64,000 nucleotides of DNA, taken from assembly GCA_019694395.1 (NCBI GenBank), contig JAIBCC010000024.1, positions 45,437 to 109,436 on the forward strand, given 5' to 3'. The notes under the pieces were generated by a model, which saw only the letters and a list, made by a program, of their open reading frames with translations, was not told where the DNA came from and made no database searches. Shown here in pieces: positions 9,854 to 19,186 of this stretch (positions within the stretch are counted from its first letter, which is position 1; every line of letters starts with the position of its first letter). This DNA is from Pyrinomonadaceae bacterium (GTDB lineage: Bacteria > Acidobacteriota > Blastocatellia > Pyrinomonadales > Pyrinomonadaceae). The position numbers were made by a program, and so were the translations under genes.

Positions 9854-11110
9854 ATGCGGCAAAAAGATTTAAGACGAACCCAGGCGAGAGGCTTAATGAT
9901 TATTCTGCCTCTCTTTTTATTGGCAGCAATGCTCGGCACAGCATTTTCACAAGGCGTGGATAAAGGTTGCAGCCCAACTGTCGCCAATCCTTGCACAGGC
10001 GGCGGTAGCGGTTCGGGCAGAAGTTCATCTCCAATTCAAACGTATCATCGGGACATTGCGGCAGAACAAGCTGCCGCCCGGCGTAATGAAGCGCATAATG
10101 CCAACGAAGACGGAGTAAAAGCATTTGAAAAGGGCGATTATGCTTTGGCTTTGAACTTATTCATGAAAGCGTATCAATTGGCTCCCGATAATCAACGTAT
10201 CAAACAAAATTTGGAAAATTCAAAAATAATGCTTGATCGGCAAATTCGAGAGAAAAAAGAGGCGGAAGAAGCGGCAAAACGCAACCAAGCGGCTGTCAAC
10301 GCAATGCAGCAGAGCGCGAGGGCTTTGGCTGATTCGCTGACCGTTTCGGCGGATGACGGACTTGATTTTGACAAAAGCATCAATCTGGTAAAAGCCCCGA
10401 GGTTGGATTTTACCAATAATCCCGCTTCGCCTGCGCCGTGCAACGGAGGATTAACCTTTGGCGATACCAAAACGGTTGATGCCCGTTGTGTTCCTTCAGG
10501 ATTGGGCAAATTTATTGATGATTCGATTGCCAGGGAATTTGCCAAATCTCCGGCGGGTGTGGGTGAAAGAGTCAGTAAAGGCTTTCAGTCATTGCTGGTG
10601 AAAGATCGAAGTGTCGCTCTGGCTTGGTTTAAACAGGCTTTAGGTCTCGACCCGAATAACGAAGGATTAAAAAGAGTAATTGAACTGATTGAGGATACTA
10701 TAAAATATCAATCAAACCCCAAAGTCATCTTGAAACAACCGCTTGTTATAGATGAGAAGCAGGCTTCAGAAGACCTGATGAAAACCGTGTTGGATAACAT
10801 TGGGTATTTGCCGCCTCCGCCTGCGCCGGCTAATGGTCTTCAAGTGCCGCAACGCGATGATGTGGCACTTCTTTTTATGGGGAAAGATGTGCCAACGGTG
10901 TTCATAACATTTAGCGACGGCACTTCTAAACCATATCACCCGAAACCCGGAGAACACCTTTATCTGCCCGATGGACCGTTTACCGTTCAAGCTAATGGAA
11001 CCTTGACACCGACGGTTGACAAGTATGAGTTGACAGTTTGGAAGACGCTTTATAATGACAGTAATTACGATCGTCTTGTTTCACCGTCGAATCCAGTAAA
11101 AAAACCGTAG
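9854..11110 (+). CDS. Exported TPR protein of unknown function
   Basis: 418 aa from ATG 9854, chosen because GGAGG lies five bases upstream; a GTG six bases earlier is possible but less well spaced. A basic N-terminus and hydrophobic segment (about 13-33, ending 'GTAFSQ') form a signal peptide or anchor. One TPR is clear around 'AFEKGDYALALNLFMKAYQL' and a second around 'ALAWFKQALGLDPNNEGL'. An Ala/Glu/Lys coiled coil lies between them. The C-terminus has a Pro-rich stretch and a possible small beta domain. It lies 130 bp after the chemosensory operon and 20 bp before another exported TPR gene, with which it is probably co-transcribed. No enzymatic motif was seen. Confidence 0.8.
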   Translation: MRQKDLRRTQARGLMIILPLFLLAAMLGTAFSQGVDKGCSPTVANPCTGGGSGSGRSSSPIQTYHRDIAAEQAAARRNEAHNANEDGVKAFEKGDYALALNLFMKAYQLAPDNQRIKQNLENSKIMLDRQIREKKEAEEAAKRNQAAVNAMQQSARALADSLTVSADDGLDFDKSINLVKAPRLDFTNNPASPAPCNGGLTFGDTKTVDARCVPSGLGKFIDDSIAREFAKSPAGVGERVSKGFQSLLVKDRSVALAWFKQALGLDPNNEGLKRVIELIEDTIKYQSNPKVILKQPLVIDEKQASEDLMKTVLDNIGYLPPPPAPANGLQVPQRDDVALLFMGKDVPTVFITFSDGTSKPYHPKPGEHLYLPDGPFTVQANGTLTPTVDKYELTVWKTLYNDSNYDRLVSPSNPVKKP

Positions 11111-11129
11111 CAGGAGCAGATAAAAATTT

Positions 11130-12920
11130 ATGAACAAAACAAATAATCGTTTCGTCGGATTCGGTTGGTTGATGCTGTTTTTTACATTTGCCCTTCCAAT
11201 CATCGTTCACAGCCAAACTCCGCTCCCGCCCTCCGTGCAGGACGCACTTGATAAAGGAATTATTGCCGCAAAACTTCCTGACTATCCACTGGCAATTAAA
11301 TATTTTGAAGAAGCCCGAAAGATTGCTCCCGATGCGCCGATAATTTATTTCAATCTCGGACTGGCTGAGTCTAAGATTCCGGGACGTGAATTACGGGCGA
11401 TTTGCTGGTTCGCGGCTTACCTAACAGCAGAGCCAAATACCCCAAATAGAGCGGCAATTTTGGAACAAATAAAAATTTTAGAAGTCAAAAATCAACGCAA
11501 TTTTCAGCGAATTGTTGAGGCAATGAAAGCCGGAGCAAAAAGCAATACAAATTTTTACGAAGATTCTTTTTGGGAAGATATTGTGCGGATTTGGATCAAA
11601 GCGGGAGATATTTCCGAGGCAATAAAATCAGCCGATCAAATCCGTGATGATCATTATAAAAATAGGGTAAAAATAGAAATTGTCGATGCTCTGATTGCAA
11701 ACGGCGATCTGGCTCAAGCCGAAAAAATCGCTTCCAATTTAACCGAAGGAAATTCAAACGTGAGGGTGATGATAGCCTCCGCCGAAGATAAAATCTGGTC
11801 GAAAGATTTTAAGGCAGCACAGGAAATACTAAAATCTGCTGCCAATTATCCTGTCAAGGTTGATAATTATAGAGAGCGAATGAAAACCATCTCAAAAATT
11901 GCTGAATTACAGAGCAAAGCGGGAGACAAAGAAGGAGTTCAGACAACTCTCGAAAAACTTCAGCAATTTTACAACGAATTACCGGAAATTATCTTTAACA
12001 ATAAGCCGGAAGAACGCGGCGAATATCTTATTTTTATTGCCGATGGCAAAACTATTGCCGGCGATATTGCCGGAGCTGGAGAAACGTTACTAAATGCTCA
12101 TAAAATAGCAGACAGTATTCCCCCTTATGACAAAAAGGATATTTACGCTACAGATAAAAAGAGTAAACTTCTCCAATTAATAGCCGTGCAAGAGGCAAAA
12201 AATGGTAATTTTGATTTATCCCTAAATACCGCTAAAGCAATAACAGACGGCTATTATCAATATTTAGCATTGAATGAGATTGCTAAATTTCAAGCTAAAA
12301 GCGGGGATGTTCCCTCGGCTAAAAAGACCATAGATTTGATAACAGGATTTCCTAAATATACCGCACTGATCTTAGTTGCTACCGAACAAATAAATAACGG
12401 AGATCGTTCCGGCGCAATTGAGACCTCAAATTTAATTCTATCGGATGAAAAATTGAATGAGAAAATCAAACAAAAGAAAGGTGAAGTTTATGAGGGTGAT
12501 GTCGAAATTTTAACTAAAGCTGCCGATCTCCAAATTCTGGTTGGAGATGTTTCTGCCGCCAGAAAAACATTGGCAATCGCACAACAATTATGCGATAGAA
12601 TTCCCAACAATAAAGGCTACATTACCGAAGAAAACTCAAACCGTAAAGCCGCACAATATGACATTGATTTGATTTTGGGAAAGATTGGTCGAACTGATTC
12701 GCCCGGTTCGGTTTGGGTATTTTACACCGAAGACAGCAATTCTTACGACGATGCCCCTTTGAATTCGACATTATTTCTCGACCTTTCGGAACATCTCAAA
12801 TCCTTGCCACAATCAAATGATCCGTCGGTGTTTTTTAATGCTTTAAAACACACTGTCGAAAAAATGATAACCGCCAAAACTGCTATTTTGGGATTATTAA
12901 AAGAGCGTTCGATAAAATGA
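11130..12920 (+). CDS. Exported TPR-rich protein of unknown function
   Basis: 596 aa with a signal peptide ending near 'IVHSQTPLPP'. The first 100 residues contain a TPR ('DYPLAIKYFEEARKIAPDAP'). The rest is a chain of helical repeats of the form 'GDxxxAxxxA...', for example 'AGDISEAIKSADQIRD', 'NGDLAQAEKIASNL' and 'SGDVPSAKKTIDLI'. It is probably a periplasmic or surface scaffold. An AGGAG site precedes the ATG. Its 3' end faces that of the SDR gene on the other strand, only 12 bp away. No catalytic motif was seen. Confidence 0.8.
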   Translation: MNKTNNRFVGFGWLMLFFTFALPIIVHSQTPLPPSVQDALDKGIIAAKLPDYPLAIKYFEEARKIAPDAPIIYFNLGLAESKIPGRELRAICWFAAYLTAEPNTPNRAAILEQIKILEVKNQRNFQRIVEAMKAGAKSNTNFYEDSFWEDIVRIWIKAGDISEAIKSADQIRDDHYKNRVKIEIVDALIANGDLAQAEKIASNLTEGNSNVRVMIASAEDKIWSKDFKAAQEILKSAANYPVKVDNYRERMKTISKIAELQSKAGDKEGVQTTLEKLQQFYNELPEIIFNNKPEERGEYLIFIADGKTIAGDIAGAGETLLNAHKIADSIPPYDKKDIYATDKKSKLLQLIAVQEAKNGNFDLSLNTAKAITDGYYQYLALNEIAKFQAKSGDVPSAKKTIDLITGFPKYTALILVATEQINNGDRSGAIETSNLILSDEKLNEKIKQKKGEVYEGDVEILTKAADLQILVGDVSAARKTLAIAQQLCDRIPNNKGYITEENSNRKAAQYDIDLILGKIGRTDSPGSVWVFYTEDSNSYDDAPLNSTLFLDLSEHLKSLPQSNDPSVFFNALKHTVEKMITAKTAILGLLKERSIK

Positions 12921-12932
12921 AAATATTTAGTA

Positions 12933-13649
12933 TTATTTTTTCGGCGGTCGGCTCGGACGAATCTCAATTTTACTGGAAAGCGCATTTGATTTTTGTTTTA
13001 ACAATTCAACCACAACCTGAGCAATATCTTCGGGGTGAAGCTGCCACGATTTTTCTTCGGTAATTTCCGAGTTGCCGAATTCGGTATTAACCGAGCCGGG
13101 ACAAATTAAACTGACTTTAATGTTATCCTGCCGGACTTCCTGCATTAAGGCTTCGGTAAATCCGTTCAAACCGAATTTTGAGGCGTTGTAAGCCGACATT
13201 TTGGGGTGCGCGTTTTGTCCCGCCAAAGAAGAAATATTAATGATATGACCGCCGTTCCGTTCTTTGAGAAAAGGAATCGCATAATGACAAGTGTGATAAA
13301 CACCGAAAAGATTAGTTTGCACCACCCATTCAAATTCCTCGGGATCAATTTCTTCAACGGTTTTACCAAACAATCCAACGCCTGCATTATTGATCAAAAT
13401 ATCAACTCCGCCAAACAAACGAACGCATTCATCTAGCATTACTTTGACCTGCGAGGCACTGCGAATATCACAGATTTCACCTTCAGCTCTGCCCAATTTC
13501 GACAATTCTTCCAAAGCCCGTTTTAGTTGAAATTTATCCCGGGCACAGATGAATACACTTGCACCTTCACGCAAAAGTGCTTTAGCAATAGCACGTCCGA
13601 TTCCTTTCGTTCCGCCGGTAATAACTGCGATCTTGTTTTGAAAAGTCAT
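12933..13649 (-). CDS. Short-chain dehydrogenase/reductase (3-oxoacyl-ACP reductase type)
   Basis: 238 aa, the usual SDR length. The Rossmann motif 'TGGTKGIGRAIA' binds NAD(P)H, 'NNAGVG' is the structural NNAG motif, and the catalytic set is Ser in 'NISSLAG' plus Tyr and Lys in 'YNASKFG'. The 'CARD' sequence after strand 2 fits NADPH preference. The substrate cannot be read from sequence. It starts 10 bp after the stop of the last secreted paralog on the same strand, so it may be read from the array transcript. The C-terminal 'RPSRPPKK' tail is short and basic. Confidence 0.93.
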   Translation of the reverse strand: MTFQNKIAVITGGTKGIGRAIAKALLREGASVFICARDKFQLKRALEELSKLGRAEGEICDIRSASQVKVMLDECVRLFGGVDILINNAGVGLFGKTVEEIDPEEFEWVVQTNLFGVYHTCHYAIPFLKERNGGHIINISSLAGQNAHPKMSAYNASKFGLNGFTEALMQEVRQDNIKVSLICPGSVNTEFGNSEITEEKSWQLHPEDIAQVVVELLKQKSNALSSKIEIRPSRPPKK

Positions 13650-13659
13650 AATAAAAAAA

Positions 13660-14586
13660 TTAAGATTTAATTTTCGGCGTATTCTTTCGTTGTAGTTCTT
13701 TCCAAATCAGTGTGTAATTTCCACTCCCGTCATTTCTAATTGTCCGAAAAACAACTAAAATATCATTTCTCTTATCCCATTCATATAAAGGAAAATACGG
13801 GTCTGTTCCTCTGGAATAATCTAAACCCCGATAAGCGATTACGCGAATAGCATATGTATTATTTTCTATCACAGGTAAAGAAGAAGAATATAAAAAATCT
13901 CCAACCTTAATTCCGTTTTGCAATTGAGTCGATCTGGCGGATAATTCTTGTTCGCTTTTGACAAAAGGAAAGTCCGTTAATCGTGCGACCTCTAAAGTTG
14001 CCAAAGTAATTGATTCAATCGGAACATCTCCCAATGAAACCATAATTCCGTTTGCCAACTTTCCGTTTGTCACCAATTTACTGTCTCTTAACTCAAGATC
14101 CGCTAACGATTGCGGAGAATAGTTTTTTTTGCGAAATGAGTAATAGCTACTCAAAGGAATGGCATCAACACACGGACTACCAGCCTGAATGATCCGAGAA
14201 TCTCCACAATCTAAAACCGGGAAAATACGAAATATTCCCGTCTTTTTTTGAGATAAGAAAGCAGAATATCTTGCCAGATCATCATTTGACGGAGCCAGAA
14301 TTTTCATCTGTGCGGCGGTTGGACTCATTGCAGTAGTAGCTTTAGCAAAATCTAAGCCTGAAGGAGGTTTAGAAGCAGCCGGAGAACTAACAGTGCTTAT
14401 TTCAACTTTTTTGCTTGCCAGCCACGCATCGTCATCTTGTTTTCTTTGAACTTCCGACTTTCTTTCCCAGTCGGTTCCTCCTACCCGCTGACTTGGTGTT
14501 GGAGTCGGAGGCGGAGTCTGCGCAAAACCTGAAAGGCAAAAGAGAGGTATAAAAAAAATAATTATCCAATTTCTAATATTCAACAT
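13660..14586 (-). CDS. Secreted array paralog A
   Basis: 308 aa from the ATG at 14586, which has GGAGG upstream and starts directly with a signal peptide ('MLNIRNWIIIFFIPLFCLSG'); the longer reading frame adds 18 residues before the signal and is unlikely. Family landmarks are all present: 'LAPSNDDLARYSAFLSQKKT' then GIFRIFPVLDC, 'YYSFRKKNYS', 'LGDVPIESI', 'TYAIRVIAYRGLD', 'NDILVVFRTIRND' and 'TLIWKELQRKNTPKI'. A Pro/Thr-rich linker follows the signal. The family is not recognised. It is probably periplasmic or outside the cell. It is the last member of the array, 10 bp before the SDR gene. Confidence 0.8.
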   Translation of the reverse strand: MLNIRNWIIIFFIPLFCLSGFAQTPPPTPTPSQRVGGTDWERKSEVQRKQDDDAWLASKKVEISTVSSPAASKPPSGLDFAKATTAMSPTAAQMKILAPSNDDLARYSAFLSQKKTGIFRIFPVLDCGDSRIIQAGSPCVDAIPLSSYYSFRKKNYSPQSLADLELRDSKLVTNGKLANGIMVSLGDVPIESITLATLEVARLTDFPFVKSEQELSARSTQLQNGIKVGDFLYSSSLPVIENNTYAIRVIAYRGLDYSRGTDPYFPLYEWDKRNDILVVFRTIRNDGSGNYTLIWKELQRKNTPKIKS

Positions 14587-14702
14587 AAACTTATTCCTCC
14601 ACCTCTTAAAATACGATGACCGGATAAAGAAATACGCCACCCATTCGGGCAGGAAATTGAAACCTTCACACTTTTATAAATAAATTTTCGCGGATTCGGC
14701 TA

Positions 14703-15626
14703 TCAGCCTTCTGCAACTGTTTTATTTGAAATGTATGGTGCAGACTGCGGAGCATTTTTCTTTTTCTTTTCATACTCGATTTTGGGGGCTTTTTTGCGGT
14801 CGAGTTCTTTCCAAAGCAGAGTAATGCTGCCATCCGAATCTTTTCTGACTACCCGAAAAGCGAGAATCATATCAACCCTTTTATCTCCGGCAAGCAGGTC
14901 AAAAAACCAACCGCGAAAATTTCGATAGATACTACCCCGATAAGCTACTATCCTGATTGCATAAGAAGTATGTTCAAAAGCCGGAATCACTTTTCGATAT
15001 TCGTGATTTCGGACTCTCACTCCTTTGACAATCTCCATAAATTGTTTGGTCGCAGTTGTATTTATCTTTTCGGGAATAAATTCAGTTAAATATTTAATTC
15101 CTTCACTTTCCAGGCTAATATCTTCTAAAGAAATATCACCTAATTTGACCAATATATTCTGGGATAAAACCCCATCGGAAATAAGTAATCCCTGTTTAAA
15201 ACGGATGTCGGCTAAATACGCGGTCGTATATTCTTTTTCTCGAAACGAGTAATACGAACCGCCGGGAATCGTATTGCTGCACGCTTCATCAACCCGGATC
15301 ACATAGACATTAGACTCACAACCGAGGTCGCTGATCAAACGAATAATTCCTGTTTTTGGCTGTTTGAGAAAATCGGCGTATTTTATTAAATCTTCCGAGT
15401 TTGGCTTGAGTCGGTTTTCCTGATCTTTAGTGCGTTTGACCTTGAATGGGAAAAAAGTGCTGTTTCTGGAAGAAGGGCTTGGACTTTCCGACCTTTGTTC
15501 ATATGAGTTTCGCCTTTCAGGGTTGATCTGAGCAGGAGCTAAAGGACGCTCTATGACTTGAGAAAAAACAGGTATCATTGAAAAAAATACACAAACCACC
15601 CAATTTATCATCAATTTATTACTCAT
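14703..15626 (-). CDS. Secreted array paralog B
   Basis: 307 aa with a signal peptide ending near 'IPVFSQ'. It shows the family core 'LIKYADFLKQPKTGIIRLIS', a Cys pair around 'LGCESNVYVIRVDEACSN', 'YYSFREKEYT', 'LGDISLEDI', 'TSYAIRIVAYRGS', 'DKRVDMILAFRVVRKDSDGS' and 'TLLWKELDRKKAPKI'. The two Cys are conserved in most copies and may form a disulphide, which would suit an exported protein. It carries a charged Lys-rich C-terminal tail. Closest by eye to paralog E. Confidence 0.8.
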   Translation of the reverse strand: MSNKLMINWVVCVFFSMIPVFSQVIERPLAPAQINPERRNSYEQRSESPSPSSRNSTFFPFKVKRTKDQENRLKPNSEDLIKYADFLKQPKTGIIRLISDLGCESNVYVIRVDEACSNTIPGGSYYSFREKEYTTAYLADIRFKQGLLISDGVLSQNILVKLGDISLEDISLESEGIKYLTEFIPEKINTTATKQFMEIVKGVRVRNHEYRKVIPAFEHTSYAIRIVAYRGSIYRNFRGWFFDLLAGDKRVDMILAFRVVRKDSDGSITLLWKELDRKKAPKIEYEKKKKNAPQSAPYISNKTVAEG

Positions 15627-15658
15627 AATTTCATCACAAATAAGCTTTTCGGATCAGA

Positions 15659-16465
15659 CTATTTTAATTTGGGAGTCCCTTTTCGCTGTAATTCGCGCCA
15701 AACAAAGGTCACACTGCCGTCTTCACTCTCATTTATTACACGTAAAACCAGTAAAATGTCAATATCTTCGCCGCCGTAATACCGATTTGTCCAATAAGCT
15801 AATCTTAATCCGTAGGTTTCATTTAATTTGACGTTGATCTTTGTAGTTAAAGGTGAATTTTCAGCTTCAAACCTGGATTTTTCTATTAAAAATTCTGAAA
15901 TGTTTTTCGGCAATTGATATTTTTGCAACAGAGCGAGTTCGGAAGAATCTTTTTCTAAGGATTCTATCGGCACATCTCCTAAATCTTTCCAGAAACCTAT
16001 TGTTCCCGGTGCTTTAATAACTGAAAACTCTCCTTTGGCAAAGTAAATGTCGAACCAACGGGACTCATCATTGTTTTTCTTTCTGAACGAATAATATGCC
16101 CCTTGCCCGATCATCTGGGCAGCTAAAATACATCTTTGGTCAGCAGCATCAATTATTAATCTATTACATCCAACATCAGGAAATATCTTAGCAATTCCGG
16201 TTTTTGATCTTTTTAAAAATTCTCGAAATCTTTCATAATCATTTTCAGAAGGTTTTAGCAACGCCCTTCCTTCTTTCGTTAAAGATTCACCAACTCTTTT
16301 GGGTCGGTTAACGGGAAATAATGAATCATTACCGGCTCTACCCGCTCTTCGTTCTTCTTCCCGAACTATTTGTTCGCCCGGCGGATTTGTTACAGGATAT
16401 TCCTGCTCATAAACTGTTAAGACAAAGAGAATTATTAAGATGAATATAAAACTTATTTTTTTCAT
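15659..16465 (-). CDS. Secreted array paralog C
   Basis: 268 aa, one of the shorter copies. The signal peptide is 'MKKISFIFILIILFVLTVYE'. Family marks are 'DYERFREFLKRSKTGIAKIF', the spaced Cys in 'DVGCNRLIIDAADQRC', 'YYSFRKKNND', 'LGDVPIESL', 'TYGLRLAYWTNRYYGGEDID' and 'SVTFVWRELQRKGTPKLK'. The 'IAYRG' motif of its sisters is replaced by 'LAYWTN', so this copy has diverged. Function unknown. Confidence 0.78.
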   Translation of the reverse strand: MKKISFIFILIILFVLTVYEQEYPVTNPPGEQIVREEERRAGRAGNDSLFPVNRPKRVGESLTKEGRALLKPSENDYERFREFLKRSKTGIAKIFPDVGCNRLIIDAADQRCILAAQMIGQGAYYSFRKKNNDESRWFDIYFAKGEFSVIKAPGTIGFWKDLGDVPIESLEKDSSELALLQKYQLPKNISEFLIEKSRFEAENSPLTTKINVKLNETYGLRLAYWTNRYYGGEDIDILLVLRVINESEDGSVTFVWRELQRKGTPKLK

Positions 16466-16564
16466 TAATGTCCCGTTTTCTTAACTATTGGCTTTTTCTC
16501 CTCTCTGCCAACTCCGCCACTCCGCTATGATCTTCAAATTCCAAAGTCAGTGATTTTTCGTTAG

Positions 16565-16951
16565 CTAATTCATTTCTTTTCTAATGATCCGAAAGGCAAT
16601 TATTTTTCGCGTCTTTTAATACCATCTAAAGCAACTAAAAGCCGTTTTTCCTGATCTGAATCCGGTTCGTTTCTTTCAATTTATGCAATGTCGCTGTAAT
16701 TAATCCGATAGGCAATAACACGCATTAAATACGTCGTAATTACCTTTGGCAAAATAACTTTTCCGTAATTAAAACCATCTGCTGCTATTTTATCAGCGAT
16801 TTGCCAATATTGTTCCTGTAAATTTCTCACTTTAACTTCGGGCTTAAAATCAAGCAAAAATTTGGTTCCGGTGGTTTCTAGGATTTAGAGTTTGTGAAAA
16901 CCCAATAAGTTGCGCAACACAAATCAACCAAGCAATAAGTAACAGCTTCAT
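16565..16951 (-). pseudogene. Degenerate array paralog with internal deletion and frameshift
   Basis: An intact signal peptide starts at 16951 ('MKLLLIAWLICVAQLIGFSQ') but stops after 33 codons. In the next frame the family's second half continues: 'LETTGTKFLLDFKPEVKVRN', 'GFNYGKVILPKVITTYLMRV', then IAYRINYSDIA and a stop. A further piece, 'IAFRIIRKEMN', matches the 'AFRVVRKDSDG' motif. The central block of about 130 residues, including the Cys pair, is missing. This explains most of the 550 bp gap between paralogs C and D; the remaining 16466-16564 holds nothing recognisable. Confidence 0.85.
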
Positions 16952-17015
16952 ATCTGTTCACCTCATTTTTTCAGTTTCAACTTCGATCTCTCATTATTTT
17001 TAATCAAGAAAAAAA

Positions 17016-17999
17016 CTAACTTGCCATCTTTAAATCCGTTAACTTCTCATTTTTATCAAACACAATTATTGGTGCCTTCTTATCTGATAATTCTTTCCAT
17101 AGAATAGTGATACTTCCATCTGTATCTCTCCTAATTACTCGAAAAACAATGGTTTTATCGGCTCTTTTAGCATATTGAAACAAATAGAGCTTTCTTTCTT
17201 CTTTTGATTTAATTTTGTCCTGCTCAGTCCAGTCTAACTTATGTCTGTCGGCTAGCTGGTAATCAATTAGCCGTAAAGCATAGGTTTGATTTTCACTGAA
17301 ATTTACAACTTTTCCATAAACATATCCATCAACAGTGATTGTTTTGGCAATTTCGGTAAATTGGGCTTTAGCTTTTTGGCTTTTCTTTTCAGGCTTAAAG
17401 TCATTCAAAAACTTCATCCCATTAGAGTTTAATGAAACTGAATCTAATGGAATATCCCCCAATGGAGCCATAATAGCCTGAGAAAGAAATCCGTCGGCAA
17501 CCAAACCTCCGTCCTTGAGCCGTAAATCATATAGGTCTTCAGTTCCGTGGTATTTGTAGATAAATGAATATGACCAGCTTAAAGAAGTTGCCTGAGCACA
17601 ATTGTCATTGGCATCAACTAATAACTTGTTATTACAGTCTAAGTCAGGAAAAAGCCGAAACATTCCGGTATTTTTCTGTTTTAAAAACTCACTGAATTTG
17701 GCAAGGTCTTCGGCTCGAGGCGCACGCATTAGCTCAACCCGCTCTTCTTCTTTCTTTATTTCTTCAATTTCATCTTTCGATAATTGAGGTTTATCTCTAG
17801 GAAGAAAAATTATAGGAAAACTTTTTGTTACCTCATCTACTCTACGAGTATCAAAAATTGATGGAGAAGCATGTGTTGGAGGAAATCCATTGCGATTAGT
17901 CATTTCCTGTCGCCATTTTTTATCTTGATCATCCTGACTGCTTTGTCCAAAATTAGTAACAGTCATTATAAATACGAGCAAAACTACTATTCTTTTCAT
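17016..17999 (-). CDS. Secreted array paralog D
   Basis: 327 aa with signal peptide 'MKRIVVLLVFIMTVTNFGQS'. The mature part begins with a charged region, then 'DLAKFSEFLKQKNTGMFRLF' with Cys in 'DLDCNNKLLVDANDNCAQ', 'LSWSYSFIYKY', 'LGDIPLDSVSLNSNGMKFLN', 'TYALRLIDYQLADRHKLDW', 'DKTIVFRVIRRDTDGSITIL' and 'WKELSDKKAPIIV'. It has an extra charged insertion before the 'FRVIRRD' block. The pseudogene just downstream shares its 'LNDFKPE' and 'VDGYVYGKV' motifs and may be a broken sister of this copy. Confidence 0.8.
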   Translation of the reverse strand: MKRIVVLLVFIMTVTNFGQSSQDDQDKKWRQEMTNRNGFPPTHASPSIFDTRRVDEVTKSFPIIFLPRDKPQLSKDEIEEIKKEEERVELMRAPRAEDLAKFSEFLKQKNTGMFRLFPDLDCNNKLLVDANDNCAQATSLSWSYSFIYKYHGTEDLYDLRLKDGGLVADGFLSQAIMAPLGDIPLDSVSLNSNGMKFLNDFKPEKKSQKAKAQFTEIAKTITVDGYVYGKVVNFSENQTYALRLIDYQLADRHKLDWTEQDKIKSKEERKLYLFQYAKRADKTIVFRVIRRDTDGSITILWKELSDKKAPIIVFDKNEKLTDLKMAS

Positions 18000-18088
18000 A
18001 TCAGCTCCAAGGATTAATACAGCATTTTAAGCCGTTCTAAGGTTAAGGGGTAGTAGTTAATTTGTGCCTTTTGTTGTTTTTCCAATTT

Positions 18089-19105
18089 TTACTGTTGCGA
18101 AGAATATTCCGCCTGCTCTTTTTTTGAAAGATTAATTTTTGGAGAATCTTTTCTTTGCAATTCTTTCCACAGCAGGGTTAAACTTCCATCCGAATCTTTT
18201 CTGACGATCCGAAACGCGATAATAACATCAATTCTTTTATCACCTTCGAGCAAGTTATATGCCCAAGGAAAACCCGGAATTGTTTTTGTAATACTGCCCC
18301 GATAGGCAATAGTCCGAAGAACGTAGGTTGTGTTTTCAAAAGCCGTAAAATGATTGGAATACTGGTAATTCTCAACTTTAATTCCCTGCCCCAGTTCTTT
18401 CGATTTGGCAATGATCTCGTTATTTTCTCTGGCAGATTTAAATTCAAACAAAAAATCCATTCCGGCAATGTTGGCGGAAACAGTTTCCAGCGGAATGTCT
18501 CCAAGTGCCAAAATCATTCCGTTTGAAAATACTCCATCCGTAAATAATGTGTTTTCCTTTAATCTCAAATCTGCCAAGACTTTTTGAGGATACATTATTT
18601 TCCGGAAAGAATACGCATTACTAAATGGAATATACTTTTCACAAGGACCATCAACCCGAACCACATTTTTTGAAGAACAATCCATTTCAGGAAAAAGTTT
18701 GATCAGACCTGTATGTGGCAGTTTGAGAAATGTCGCATATTTTGTCGAGTCTTCGATACTTGGCGAAATCAGACGCAGCTGCTCTTTGCTAAGTCTAGCC
18801 GGAATAAATACCGGATGGGTAGTTCGCGGTAAGGTAGAGTTTTCATAATTGATGGTAGTGCCGTCTATGTTACTGGCTCCACTGTAAATCGTTCTGCCCC
18901 TTGGTCCATCAATATCGTATTGTGGGCTAACTCTTGGGTCTTGAATTTCACGCACCCGCTGATTGGCTTGAATATCTCTGTCGCGCGAGTCACGCATTTG
19001 TTGCTGGGTCTCTCCCGACCCCGGCGGAGTTAAAGGGGTATTTTGTCCAATTAATGTTAGAGAAAATCCTAATATCAAAACAACTGTGAGAAATAAATTT
19101 TTCAT
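18089..19105 (-). CDS. Secreted array paralog E
   Basis: 338 aa, the longest copy. The signal peptide is 'MKNLFLTVVLILGFSLTLIG', followed by a Gln/Arg-rich linker. Core marks: 'DSTKYATFLKLPHTGLIKLF', Cys in 'EMDCSSKNVVRVDGPCEKY', 'NAYSFRKIMYP', 'LGDIPLETVSANIAGMDFLF', 'TTYVLRTIAYRGSITKTIPG', 'DKRIDVIIAFRIVRKDSDGS' and 'TLLWKELQRKDSPKI'. A GGAGG-like site precedes the ATG. Function unknown. Confidence 0.8.
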   Translation of the reverse strand: MKNLFLTVVLILGFSLTLIGQNTPLTPPGSGETQQQMRDSRDRDIQANQRVREIQDPRVSPQYDIDGPRGRTIYSGASNIDGTTINYENSTLPRTTHPVFIPARLSKEQLRLISPSIEDSTKYATFLKLPHTGLIKLFPEMDCSSKNVVRVDGPCEKYIPFSNAYSFRKIMYPQKVLADLRLKENTLFTDGVFSNGMILALGDIPLETVSANIAGMDFLFEFKSARENNEIIAKSKELGQGIKVENYQYSNHFTAFENTTYVLRTIAYRGSITKTIPGFPWAYNLLEGDKRIDVIIAFRIVRKDSDGSLTLLWKELQRKDSPKINLSKKEQAEYSSQQ

Positions 19106-19186
19106 AAAACCTCCGTTTAATTCGACTCTAGAATCGTCAGCTTTACCAAATAGTTTTCACCATCCTAAATTAGTATCATGATTCGG

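Noticed and set aside
16466..16564. A further gene between paralog C and the pseudogene
   Set aside because: No open frame or family motif was found in this stretch.
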